Below are positions 34,392 to 42,906 of a stretch of DNA of 64,000 nucleotides, in pieces. Below the pieces are notes generated by a model. That model ran no database searches. It saw nothing but the letters and a program-made list of their open reading frames with translations, and was not told the origin of the DNA. The stretch's first letter is position 1; each line of letters begins with the position of its first letter. The translations under genes and the position numbers were made by a program. Source of the DNA: Streptomyces pseudovenezuelae (GTDB taxonomy: Bacteria; Actinomycetota; Actinomycetes; Streptomycetales; Streptomycetaceae); NCBI RefSeq assembly GCF_029892565.1, contig NZ_JARXVH010000004.1, forward strand, positions 682,001-746,000, in the 5' to 3' direction.

Positions 34392-35552
34392 ATGGACTTC
34401 CGGCTCTCCCCCGAACTCGAAGAACTCCGGCGCACCGTCGAGGAGTTCGCGCACGACGTCGTGGCCCCCAAGATCGGCGACTTCTACGAACGGCACGAGT
34501 TCCCGTACGAGATCGTCCGCGAGATGGGCCGCATGGGCCTGTTCGGGCTGCCGTTCCCGGAAGAGTACGGCGGTATGGGCGGCGACTATCTGGCGCTGGG
34601 CGTGGCCCTGGAGGAACTGGCCCGCGTCGACTCGTCCGTGGCCATCACCCTGGAGGCGGGCGTCTCACTCGGCGCGATGCCGATCCACCTCTTCGGCACG
34701 GACGCGCAGAAGCAGGAGTGGCTGCCGCGCCTGTGCTCGGGCGAGATGCTGGGCGCGTTCGGGTTGACGGAACCGGACGGCGGCTCGGACGCGGGCGCGA
34801 CGCGCACGACCGCCCGCCTCGACGAGTCGACGAACGAATGGGTGATCAACGGCACCAAGTGCTTCATCACCAACTCGGGCACGGACATCACGGGGTTGGT
34901 CACGGTCACGGCGGTGACGGGCCGCAAGCCCGACGGCCGCCCCCTGATCTCCTCGATCATCGTCCCGTCCGGCACGCCCGGCTTCACCGTCGCGGCGCCG
35001 TACTCCAAGGTCGGCTGGAACGCCTCGGACACCCGCGAGCTGTCCTTCGCGGACGTCCGCGTCCCCGCGGCCAACCTGCTGGGCGAACTGGGCCGCGGCT
35101 ACGCCCAGTTCCTGCGCATCCTGGACGAGGGCCGCATCGCGATCGCGGCGTTGGCGACCGGCCTGGCCCAGGGCTGCGTCGACGAGTCGGTCAAGTACGC
35201 CAAGGAACGCCACGCCTTCGGCCGCCCCATCGGCGCCAACCAGGCCATCCAGTTCAAGATCGCCGACATGGAGATGAGGTCCCACACCTCCCGCCTCGCC
35301 TGGCGCGACGCCGCCGCCCGCCTGGTCTCCGGCGCCCCCTTCAAGAAAGAGGCCGCCCTCGCCAAGCTCTACTCCTCCACGATCGCGGTGGACAACGCAC
35401 GCGACGCCACACAGATCCATGGCGGGTACGGCTTCATGAACGAGTACCCGGTGGCCCGGATGTGGCGGGACTCGAAGATCCTGGAGATCGGCGAGGGGAC
35501 GAGCGAGGTGCAGCGGATGCTGATCGCCAGGGAGTTGGGGCTGGCGGGATAG
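34392..35552 (+). CDS. Isovaleryl-CoA dehydrogenase-like acyl-CoA dehydrogenase
   Basis: This 386-residue FAD enzyme fits the missing step of the operon: isovaleryl-CoA to methylcrotonyl-CoA. Acyl-CoA dehydrogenase signatures are FGLTEPDGGSDAGATRTTA and QIHGGYGFMNEYPVARMWRD. In isovaleryl-CoA dehydrogenases the catalytic Glu lies on helix G, near IALAATG-type sequence; here the corresponding helix reads EGRIAIAALATGLAQG. The ATG at 34392 lies 6 bp after the lyase stop. A hairpin follows. Substrate is inferred from context. Confidence 0.9.
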   Translation: MDFRLSPELEELRRTVEEFAHDVVAPKIGDFYERHEFPYEIVREMGRMGLFGLPFPEEYGGMGGDYLALGVALEELARVDSSVAITLEAGVSLGAMPIHLFGTDAQKQEWLPRLCSGEMLGAFGLTEPDGGSDAGATRTTARLDESTNEWVINGTKCFITNSGTDITGLVTVTAVTGRKPDGRPLISSIIVPSGTPGFTVAAPYSKVGWNASDTRELSFADVRVPAANLLGELGRGYAQFLRILDEGRIAIAALATGLAQGCVDESVKYAKERHAFGRPIGANQAIQFKIADMEMRSHTSRLAWRDAAARLVSGAPFKKEAALAKLYSSTIAVDNARDATQIHGGYGFMNEYPVARMWRDSKILEIGEGTSEVQRMLIARELGLAG

Positions 35553-35558
35553 CTTCGA

Positions 35559-35612
35559 GGGTGGGTCGCCGTGGCGCCGGTCACAGGAATCCCGGCAGGC
35601 GGTGGCCCACCC
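35559..35612 (+). terminator. Terminator-like hairpin after the leucine operon
   Basis: A 13-bp stem (35559-35571 with 35600-35612, two wobble pairs) with an inner GC pair set lies 6 bp after the operon stop and before the desE iron box. Confidence 0.5.
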
Positions 35613-35630
35613 CGCCCCCTGGACGGAAGC

Positions 35631-35649
35631 TGAGGTTAGGCTAACCTAC
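35631..35649 (+). promoter_or_regulatory. Iron box before desE
   Basis: TGAGGTTAGGCTAACCTAC matches the DmdR/IdeR palindrome TTAGGTTAGGCTAACCTAA at 17 of 19 positions, 51 bp before desE. Under iron sufficiency DmdR1 should repress here. Confidence 0.88.
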
Positions 35650-35700
35650 CTTCGAACTTGTCCGGCGGACGCTCCGCCCCGTTCGAAAGCAGCCATACCC

Positions 35701-36747
35701 ATGTCCAATGCCCGTGCCAGCCACTTCACCCGCCGCGGCCTCCTCGCCGTCGGTGGCGCCCTCGGCCTCGGGGCCGCGCTCGCGGCCTGCGGGGACGACG
35801 ACGCGAAAAGCGGCGGCTCCGGCTCGGAGAGTGCGGGTGCCGAGTCCGGTGCCTGGACCTTCAAGGACGACCGCGGCACGACCGTGAAGCTGGACGCCGC
35901 CCCGACGAAGATCGTCGCCTTCGTCGGCGTCGCCGCCGCCCTGTTCGACTACGGCATCGACGTCAAGGGCGTGTTCGGCCCGACCAAGACCAAGGACGGC
36001 AAGGCCGACGTCCAGGCAGGCGACATGGACGTCAGCAAGCTGACGGTCTTCGGCAACGTGTGGGACCAGTTCAACGTGGAGGAGTACGCGGCCTTCGGCC
36101 CGCAGCTGCTCATCACCACGATGTTCGACGACGCGGGCACCCTCTGGTACGTCCCCGAGGCCTCCAAGGACAAGATCGCCAAGCTGGCGCCCAGCGTCGG
36201 CGTCTCCGTCTACGACCGCCAGATCACCGAGCCCCTGCAGCGCATGTGGGCGCTGGCCGAGTCCCTCGGCGCCGACATGACGGCCGCCCGGGTCAAGGAG
36301 TCCAAGACCGCCTTCGAGACGGCCGCCACCCGGCTGCGCGCCGCCGCGAAGGCCAACCCCGACATCAAGGTGATGGCCGGCTCCGCGAGCCAGGACCTGT
36401 TCTACGTCTCCGGCAGCAACCTCTCCATCGACCTGGAGTACTTCAAGGCGCTCGGCGTGAACTTCGTCGAGCCGCCGGCCAGCGCCATGAAGACGGGCGG
36501 CGGCTGGTACGAGAGCCTGAGCTGGGAGAACGTCGACAAGTACAAGGCCGACGTCATCATGATGGACGACCGCTCCTCGGCCATCCAGCCGGCCGACATC
36601 ACCGAGGCCACCTGGAAGAAGCTGCCCGCCGTCAAGGCCGGCCAGGTCATCCCCCGCTCCACCGAGCCGATCCTGTCCTACGCCAAGGTCACCCCGCAGC
36701 TCACCGCCCTCGCCGAGGCGATCGAGAACGCGAAGAAGGTCAGCTGA
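35701..36747 (+). CDS. desE: Ferrioxamine-binding lipoprotein of an ABC importer
   Basis: This 348-residue surface lipoprotein captures ferric siderophore for an ABC importer. The N-terminus combines a twin-arginine (FTRRGLLAVGG) with a lipobox (LAAC), giving a Tat-type lipoprotein signal. The rest is a class III periplasmic-binding fold (KIVAFVGVAAALFDYGIDVKG, then YVPEASKDKIAKLAPSVGV). The place ahead of the siderophore-reductase and desABCD genes and behind an iron box matches DesE of S. coelicolor, the ferrioxamine receptor. No permease genes are adjacent. Confidence 0.92.
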   Translation: MSNARASHFTRRGLLAVGGALGLGAALAACGDDDAKSGGSGSESAGAESGAWTFKDDRGTTVKLDAAPTKIVAFVGVAAALFDYGIDVKGVFGPTKTKDGKADVQAGDMDVSKLTVFGNVWDQFNVEEYAAFGPQLLITTMFDDAGTLWYVPEASKDKIAKLAPSVGVSVYDRQITEPLQRMWALAESLGADMTAARVKESKTAFETAATRLRAAAKANPDIKVMAGSASQDLFYVSGSNLSIDLEYFKALGVNFVEPPASAMKTGGGWYESLSWENVDKYKADVIMMDDRSSAIQPADITEATWKKLPAVKAGQVIPRSTEPILSYAKVTPQLTALAEAIENAKKVS

Positions 36748-36804
36748 CCCGGGCACACCCCGGAGGAGCCCGGGCACACCCCAAGAGGACCCCGGGCACG
36801 CCCC
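36748..36804. repeat. Three direct repeats between desE and the SIP gene
   Basis: CCCGGGCACACCCC occurs at 36748-36761 and 36769-36782, with a variant CCCGGGCACGCCCC at 36791-36804, about 21-22 bp apart. They fill nearly all of the gap before the SIP ribosome-binding site. Confidence 0.75.
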
Positions 36805-36817
36805 CTTAGGAGTACGC

Positions 36818-37681
36818 ATGTCGACGGCCGTAGCCGCCCCGTTCCGTTTCTTCTCCCTCCGGGTCGTACGGACGAGGCGGCTCGGTCCGTCTCTGGTCCG
36901 GGTCGGCTTCGCCGGGGAGGATCTGCGGCACTTCCTCTCCGACGGGTGCGATCAGTCGCTCTCCCTCTTCCTGCCGCACCCCGGCCAGGAAGAGCCCGCC
37001 GTGCCCTACGAGTTGGGTGACGGCTGGTGGCAGGCGTGGCGTGAACTCCCGGACGACGTACGGGCCGTGATGCGCTCGTACACGCTCCGGGGGCTGCGCC
37101 GCGACGCGCGCGGGAACACCGTCGAGATCGACATCGACTTCGTGCTGCACACCCCGGCCGGACCGGCCTCCGCCTGGGCCGCCGAAGCCGCCGCCGGTGA
37201 CCGCGTCGTCCTGCTCGGCCCGGCGATCGCGGACAACCGCGCGATCCGCTTCCGGCCGCCCCAGGACGCCGACCTGGTGGTGCTGTGGGGTGACGAGACC
37301 GCACTCCCCGCGATCTCGGCGACCCTCGAAGCCCTCCCGGCCGGGCAGCGCGTGCGCGCCTGGCTGGAGGTGCCCACCGCCGGCGACGTCCAGGACCTGG
37401 CGACGGAGGCGGACGCCGAGATCACCTGGCTGGTCGCCGACGAGGCCGAACAGGCCCGACAGACCCGCGGCGAGGGGTCCCCCATGGCCCTCGCCGCGCT
37501 GCGCGATGCCCAACTCCCGGACGCCGAGCGGCCGTACGTGTGGATCGCGGGCGAGTCCGGGCGTGTGAAGGCGCTGCGGCGGCACTTCGTGCGCGAGCGC
37601 GGGATCGACCGGCGGCGGGTGACGTTCGTCGGGTACTGGCGGCACGGGATGAACGAGGAAGAGCTGCGCGCGGCCGGGTAG
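36818..37681 (+). CDS. desF: Siderophore-interacting protein (FAD ferric-siderophore reductase)
   Basis: This 287-residue cytoplasmic flavoprotein reduces ferric siderophores to release Fe2+. The FAD-binding region lies around MRSYTLRGLRRDARGNTVEI and continues into the FVLHTPAGPASAWA segment. The C-terminal NAD(P)H part contains WLVADEAEQ and the SIP-typical YVWIAGESGRVKALRRH. ATG at 36818 has AGGAG five bases upstream. It lies between desE and desA, so ferrioxamine is the likely substrate. The symbol follows S. coelicolor naming from memory. Confidence 0.86.
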   Translation: MSTAVAAPFRFFSLRVVRTRRLGPSLVRVGFAGEDLRHFLSDGCDQSLSLFLPHPGQEEPAVPYELGDGWWQAWRELPDDVRAVMRSYTLRGLRRDARGNTVEIDIDFVLHTPAGPASAWAAEAAAGDRVVLLGPAIADNRAIRFRPPQDADLVVLWGDETALPAISATLEALPAGQRVRAWLEVPTAGDVQDLATEADAEITWLVADEAEQARQTRGEGSPMALAALRDAQLPDAERPYVWIAGESGRVKALRRHFVRERGIDRRRVTFVGYWRHGMNEEELRAAG

Positions 37682-37735
37682 TTACCGCTGGGACTCGCGT
37701 GATCACAGTCACGGCAGGGGCAGGGTTTCGTTCGC

Positions 37736-37764
37736 GTTACTTAGGTTAGGCTAACCTAAGTAAC
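37736..37764 (+). promoter_or_regulatory. Perfect iron box before desA
   Basis: A perfect palindrome with two 14-bp arms around G37750 contains the full 19-bp DmdR box TTAGGTTAGGCTAACCTAA (37741-37759). It ends 44 bp before desA and should control the desABCD operon. Confidence 0.95.
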
Positions 37765-37808
37765 GCCCCGGGCCCCCTTTCCCCGCCCCCACCGGAGGAC
37801 CACGCACC

Positions 37809-39251
37809 ATGCGCTCGCACCTGCTCAATGACACGACCGCGGAGCAGTACCGCCGCTCCGTGACCGACGGCGTCGAGCGGGTGGCCGCCAAACTCGCTGC
37901 CACCGACCGTCCGTTCACCGGCGTCACGGTCGACGCCCTCGCTCCCCGTATCGAGCGGATCGACCTGGACACCCCGCTGCTCGACACCGCGGCCGTGCTC
38001 GACGAACTGGAGGAGGTCTACCTCCGGGACGCGATCTACTTCCACCACCCCCGCTACCTCGCCCACCTCAACTGCCCGGTCGTCATCCCGGCGGTGCTCG
38101 GCGAGGCCGTCCTGTCCGCCGTCAACTCCTCCCTGGACACCTGGGACCAGTCGGCCGGCGGCACCCTGATCGAGCGCAAACTCATCGACTGGACCAACGC
38201 CCGCATCGGCCTCGGCGAGAACGCCGACGGCGTGTTCACCTCCGGCGGCACCCAGTCCAACCTCCAGGCCCTGCTGCTGGCCCGCGAGGAGTCCAAGACC
38301 GACTCGCTCGCCAAACTGCGCATCTTCGCCTCCGAGGTCAGCCACTTCAGCGTGAAGAAGTCCGCGAAACTGCTGGGCCTCGGCCAGGACTCCGTCGTCT
38401 CGATCCCCGTCGGCCACGACAAGCGGATGCAGACGGTCGCCCTCGCCCGGGAGTTGGAGCGCTGCAAGCAGGACGGCCTGGTCCCGATGGCCGTCGTCGC
38501 CACCGCCGGCACCACCGACTTCGGCTCCATCGACCCGCTGCCCGAGATCGGCGAACTGTGCGAGCAGTACGGCGTCTGGATGCACGTCGACGCGGCCTAC
38601 GGCTGCGGGCTGCTCGCCTCGCTCAGGCACCGGCACCGCATCGACGGCATCGAGCGCGCCGACTCGGTCACCGTCGACTACCACAAGTCCTTCTTCCAGC
38701 CGGTGAGTTCGTCCGCCGTGCTGGTCCGGGACGCCTCGACCCTGCGCCACGCGACCTATCACGCGGAGTACCTCAACCCCCGCCGGATGGTCTCCGAGCG
38801 CATCCCCAACCAGGTCGACAAGTCCCTGCAGACCACCCGCCGTTTCGACGCGCTCAAGCTGTGGATGACGCTGCGTGTGATGGGCGCCGACGGCATCGGC
38901 GAACTCTTCGACGAGGTCTGCGACCTGGCCGTCGAGGGCTGGAAGCTGCTCGCCGCCGACCCGCGCTTCGACGTCGTCGTCGAGCCGACGCTCTCCACCC
39001 TCGTCTTCCGCTACATACCGGCCGCCGTCACCGACCCGGCCGAGATCGACCGCGCCAACCTGTACGCCCGCAAGGCCCTGTTCGCCTCCGGCGACGCGGT
39101 GGTCGCGGGCACCAAGGTGGGCGCCCGCCACTACCTCAAGTTCACCCTGCTCAACCCCGAGACCACGGCGGCCGACATCGCCGCCGTCCTCGACCTGATC
39201 GCCGGCCACGCCGAGCAGTACCTGGGAGAGTCCCTTGACCGCGCGTCCTGA
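37809..39251 (+). CDS. desA: Lysine decarboxylase of desferrioxamine synthesis
   Basis: This 480-residue PLP enzyme turns lysine into cadaverine, the first step of desferrioxamine biosynthesis. It is a group II decarboxylase: the cofactor pocket contains the HVDAAYGCG motif, and the PLP Lys is K293 in TVDYHKSFFQP. The substrate-loop region FTSGGTQSNLQALLLARE is also present. ATG at 37809 has GGAGG ten bases upstream. The end overlaps desB by 17 bp, part of a coupled desABCD operon under the iron box at 37736. Confidence 0.95.
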   Translation: MRSHLLNDTTAEQYRRSVTDGVERVAAKLAATDRPFTGVTVDALAPRIERIDLDTPLLDTAAVLDELEEVYLRDAIYFHHPRYLAHLNCPVVIPAVLGEAVLSAVNSSLDTWDQSAGGTLIERKLIDWTNARIGLGENADGVFTSGGTQSNLQALLLAREESKTDSLAKLRIFASEVSHFSVKKSAKLLGLGQDSVVSIPVGHDKRMQTVALARELERCKQDGLVPMAVVATAGTTDFGSIDPLPEIGELCEQYGVWMHVDAAYGCGLLASLRHRHRIDGIERADSVTVDYHKSFFQPVSSSAVLVRDASTLRHATYHAEYLNPRRMVSERIPNQVDKSLQTTRRFDALKLWMTLRVMGADGIGELFDEVCDLAVEGWKLLAADPRFDVVVEPTLSTLVFRYIPAAVTDPAEIDRANLYARKALFASGDAVVAGTKVGARHYLKFTLLNPETTAADIAAVLDLIAGHAEQYLGESLDRAS

Positions 39252-40518
39252 AACCCCGTCCGCGATCCACGACTTCGTGGGGATCGGGCTCGGCCCGTTC
39301 AACCTCGGCCTCGCCTGCCTGACCGAGCCGATCGACGAACTCGACGGCGTCTTCCTGGAGTCGAAGCCGGACTTCGAGTGGCACGCGGGCATGTTCCTGG
39401 AGGGCGCGCACCTCCAGACCCCGTTCATGTCGGACCTGGTCACGCTGGCCGACCCGACCTCCCCGTACTCCTTCCTCAACTACCTCAAGGAGCGCGGCCG
39501 GCTCTACTCGTTCTACATCCGGGAGAACTTCTACCCACTGCGGGTCGAGTACGACGACTACTGCCGCTGGGCCGCGAACCAACTGAGCAGCGTCCGCTTC
39601 AGCACCACGGTGACCGAGGTGACGTACCGGGACGAGGACGGGCTGTACGTCGTGCGGACCGCGGCCGGCGAGGTGTTCCGTGCCCGCAGGCTGGTCCTCG
39701 GCACCGGTACCCCGGCGTACATCCCCGAGGCCTGCGAGGGTCTGGGCGGCGACTTCATCCACAACTCCCGCTATGTGCAGCACCGGGAGGAGCTGGTCAA
39801 GAAGGAGTCGATCACGCTGGTGGGCTCCGGCCAGTCCGCCGCCGAGATCTACTACGACCTGCTCAGCGAGATCGACGTGCACGGCTACCGGCTGAACTGG
39901 GTCACGCGCTCGCCGCGCTTCTTCCCGCTCGAATACACCAAGCTCACGCTGGAGATGACCTCCCCGGAGTACATCGACTACTTCCGCGAGCTGCCCGAAG
40001 CCACCCGCTACCGGCTGACGGCCGAGCAGAAGGGCCTGTTCAAGGGCATCGACGGCGACCTGATCAACGAGATCTTCGACCTGCTCTACCAGAAGAACCT
40101 CGGCGGTCCCGTGCCCACGCGCCTGCTCACCAACTCCGCGCTGAACAGCGCCCGTCATGAGAACGGCACGTACACGCTCTCGTTCCGCCAGGAGGAGCAG
40201 GGCAAGGACTACGACCTTCAGTCGCAGGGCCTGGTCCTGGCCACCGGCTACCGGTACGCCGAGCCCGAGTTCCTGCGCCCGATCAAGAACCGCCTGTGCT
40301 ACGACGTGCACGGCAACTTCGACGTGGCCCGCAACTACGCGATCGACGCCACGGGCCGGGGCGTCTTCCTGCAGAACGCCGGCGCGCACACCCACAGCAT
40401 CACCAGCCCCGACCTGGGCATGGGCGCCTACCGCAACAGCTCCATCATCCGCGAGCTGCTCGGCAGCGAGTACTACCCGGTCGAGAAGACCATCGCGTTC
40501 CAGGAGTTCGCCGTATGA
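39235..40518 (+). CDS. desB: Cadaverine N-monooxygenase
   Basis: This 427-residue FAD/NADPH N-hydroxylase (IucD family) makes N-hydroxycadaverine. The FAD motif is GIGLGPFNLGLACL near the N-terminus. The NADPH motif is VGSGQSAAEIYYDLL. The C-terminal FAD-contact segment reads GVFLQNAGAHTHSI. The start is a TTG at 39235 with GGGAG before it, inside the end of desA. The stop overlaps the desC start in ATGA. Confidence 0.95.
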   Translation: MTARPETPSAIHDFVGIGLGPFNLGLACLTEPIDELDGVFLESKPDFEWHAGMFLEGAHLQTPFMSDLVTLADPTSPYSFLNYLKERGRLYSFYIRENFYPLRVEYDDYCRWAANQLSSVRFSTTVTEVTYRDEDGLYVVRTAAGEVFRARRLVLGTGTPAYIPEACEGLGGDFIHNSRYVQHREELVKKESITLVGSGQSAAEIYYDLLSEIDVHGYRLNWVTRSPRFFPLEYTKLTLEMTSPEYIDYFRELPEATRYRLTAEQKGLFKGIDGDLINEIFDLLYQKNLGGPVPTRLLTNSALNSARHENGTYTLSFRQEEQGKDYDLQSQGLVLATGYRYAEPEFLRPIKNRLCYDVHGNFDVARNYAIDATGRGVFLQNAGAHTHSITSPDLGMGAYRNSSIIRELLGSEYYPVEKTIAFQEFAV

Positions 40519-41048
40519 CCTTCACCTTCCGCCCCCTGGACCCGCTCCAGGACGCCGAGTTGCTGCACTCCTGGGTCACCCAGCCCAAGGCGGCCTACTG
40601 GATGATGCAGGACGCCAAGCTGGAGGATGTCGAGCGCGCGTACACGGAGATCGCGGCCGACCCGCACCACCACGCGCTGCTCGGCCTGCGGGACGGCGTG
40701 CCGGTCTTCCTGATGGAGAAGTACGACCCCGCGCACCGCGAACTGGTCGGGCTGTACGAGCCGTTGCCCGGTGACGTCGGCATGCACTTCCTCACCCCGG
40801 CGACCGAGACGCCCGTCCACGGGTTCACCCGGGCCGTCATCACCGCCGTACTGGCGCACCTCTTCGAGGACCCGGCGACCGAACGCGTGGTCGTCGAGCC
40901 GGACGTGTCCAACACGGCCGTGCACGCCCTGAACGAAGCGGTCGGGTTCGTGCCCGAACGTGAGATACAAAAGCCGGAGAAAATGGCGTTGTTGAGCTTC
41001 TGCACCCGCGAACAGTTCCGCCTGGCGACGACGGGGGTGCCCGCATGA
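40515..41048 (+). CDS. desC: Hydroxycadaverine acyltransferase
   Basis: This 177-residue GNAT-fold acyltransferase adds acetyl or succinyl to N-hydroxycadaverine to form the hydroxamate. It belongs to the IucB/RhbD-like siderophore acyltransferase group: HSWVTQPKAAYWMMQDAKLE near the start and the acyl-CoA-binding C-terminal segment VVEPDVSNTAVHALNEAVGF. It overlaps desB and desD by four bases on each side (ATGA). A longer upstream reading frame is not needed. Confidence 0.94.
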   Translation: MTFTFRPLDPLQDAELLHSWVTQPKAAYWMMQDAKLEDVERAYTEIAADPHHHALLGLRDGVPVFLMEKYDPAHRELVGLYEPLPGDVGMHFLTPATETPVHGFTRAVITAVLAHLFEDPATERVVVEPDVSNTAVHALNEAVGFVPEREIQKPEKMALLSFCTREQFRLATTGVPA

Positions 41049-42826
41049 GCCTCACCGACGCCGTGGCCCACCTCTCCCCCGAACGCTGGGAGCAGGCCAA
41101 CCGCCAGCTGATCCGCAAGGCCCTCGCCGAGTTCGCGCACGAGCGGCTCATCACGCCGGAGCCGGTCGGGGACAAAGACGGGGACTCGTACGTCGTCCGC
41201 AGCGACGACGGGCTGACCCGCTACCGCTTCGCCGCCGCCCGGCACGCCCTGGACCACTGGCAGGTGGACGCCGACTCGATCACGCGCAGCCGGGACAACG
41301 CCGAACTCCCGCTCGCCGCACTGGACTTCTTCATCGAGCTGCAGCAGACGCTGGGCCTGAGCGAGGAGATCCTGCCGGTCTACCTGGAGGAGATCTCCTC
41401 CACCCTCTCCGGCACCTGCTTCAAGCTCACCAAGCCCCAAGTGCCCTCCGCCGAACTGGTGAAGAGCGACTTCCAGGCCATCGAGACCGGCATGACCGAG
41501 GGCCACCCCTGCTTCGTCGCCAACAACGGCAGGCTCGGCTTCGGCATCCACGAGTACCTCTCGTACGCCCCCGAGACCGCGAGCCCGGTCCGCCTGGTCT
41601 GGCTGGCCGCGCACCGCTCCCGCGCCGCGTTCACCGCGGGTGTCGGCATCGAGTACGAGTCCTTCGTGCGCGAGGAGTTGGGCGAGGCGACCGTCGAGCG
41701 GTTCCGTGACCAGCTCACCGGGCAGGGCCTCGACGCCGACGACTATCTGCTGATCCCGGTCCACCCCTGGCAGTGGTGGAACAAGCTCACCGTCACCTTC
41801 GCGGCCGAGATCGCCCGCGGCCACCTGGTCTGCCTCGGCGAGGGCGACGACGAGTACCTGGCCCAGCAGTCCATCCGGACCTTCTTCAACAACTCGCACC
41901 CCGACAAGCACTATGTGAAGACGGCCCTGTCCGTCCTCAACATGGGCTTCATGCGCGGACTTTCGGCCGCGTACATGGAGGCGACCCCGGCCATCAACGA
42001 CTGGCTCGCCCAACTCGTCGAGGGCGACCCGGTGTTGAAGTCGACGGGCCTGTCGATCATCCGTGAGCGGGCGGCCGTCGGCTACCGGCACCTGGAGTAC
42101 GAGAAGGCGACCGACCGCTACTCGCCGTACCGCAAGATGCTCGCGGCGCTGTGGCGCGAGAGCCCCGTCTCCTCCCTCCAGGAGGGCGAGTCGCTGGCCA
42201 CCATGGCCTCCCTCGTCCACATCGACCACGAGGGCGCGTCGTTCGCGGGCGCGCTGATCGAGCAGTCGGGACTCGCGCCCACCGAGTGGCTGCGCCACTA
42301 CCTGCGGGCCTACTTCACCCCGCTGCTGCACAGCTTCTACGCCTACGACCTGGTCTACATGCCGCACGGCGAGAACGTGATCCTGGTCCTGAAGGACGGG
42401 GTCGTGCGGCGCGCGATCTACAAGGACATCGCCGAGGAGATCGCCGTCATGGACCCGGACGCGGTGCTGCCGCCCGAGGTCCGGCGGATCCGCGTGGAGG
42501 TCCCGGAGGAGAAGAAGCTCCTGTCCGTCTTCACGGACGTCTTCGACTGCTTCTTCCGCTTCCTCGCCGCGAACCTCGCGACCGAGGGAATCCTGGAGGA
42601 GGACGACTTCTGGCGCACGGTCGCCGACGTCACCCGTGAGTACCAGGCGTCGCTGCCCGAACTCGCCGAGAAGTTCGAGCAGTACGACATGTTCGCGCCC
42701 GAGTTCGCGCTGTCCTGCCTCAACCGGCTCCAGCTGCGCAACAACAAGCAGATGGTCGACCTGGCGGACCCGGCCGGCGCGCTGCAGCTGATCGGCAACC
42801 TGAAGAACCCCATCGCCGGGTTCTGA
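41045..42826 (+). CDS. desD: Desferrioxamine synthetase (NIS family)
   Basis: This 593-residue NRPS-independent siderophore synthetase (IucA/IucC superfamily, type C) joins and cyclises hydroxy-succinyl-cadaverine units, using ATP. Motifs: GHPCFVANNGRLGFG, PVHPWQWWNKLTV, SIRTFFNNSHPDKHYVKTAL for nucleotide binding and DLVYMPHGENVILVLKDGVV near the catalytic core. The C-terminus resembles FhuF-like tails of the family. The start overlaps desC. A strong hairpin closes the operon. Confidence 0.95.
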   Translation: MSLTDAVAHLSPERWEQANRQLIRKALAEFAHERLITPEPVGDKDGDSYVVRSDDGLTRYRFAAARHALDHWQVDADSITRSRDNAELPLAALDFFIELQQTLGLSEEILPVYLEEISSTLSGTCFKLTKPQVPSAELVKSDFQAIETGMTEGHPCFVANNGRLGFGIHEYLSYAPETASPVRLVWLAAHRSRAAFTAGVGIEYESFVREELGEATVERFRDQLTGQGLDADDYLLIPVHPWQWWNKLTVTFAAEIARGHLVCLGEGDDEYLAQQSIRTFFNNSHPDKHYVKTALSVLNMGFMRGLSAAYMEATPAINDWLAQLVEGDPVLKSTGLSIIRERAAVGYRHLEYEKATDRYSPYRKMLAALWRESPVSSLQEGESLATMASLVHIDHEGASFAGALIEQSGLAPTEWLRHYLRAYFTPLLHSFYAYDLVYMPHGENVILVLKDGVVRRAIYKDIAEEIAVMDPDAVLPPEVRRIRVEVPEEKKLLSVFTDVFDCFFRFLAANLATEGILEEDDFWRTVADVTREYQASLPELAEKFEQYDMFAPEFALSCLNRLQLRNNKQMVDLADPAGALQLIGNLKNPIAGF

Positions 42827-42837
42827 CCCCAGAGCGG

Positions 42838-42872
42838 CGGGCACCTCGGAGTACGGTCCTCCGGGGTGCCCG
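42838..42872. terminator. Terminator after the des operon
   Basis: A 14-bp stem with one G-T pair (42838-42851 with 42859-42872) closes a 7-nt loop and is followed by TCTATTTCTC. It serves desD and perhaps the convergent hexosaminidase gene. Confidence 0.85.
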
Positions 42873-42906
42873 TCTATTTCTCAACTGCCGGGAACCACAG
42901 GGCTCC

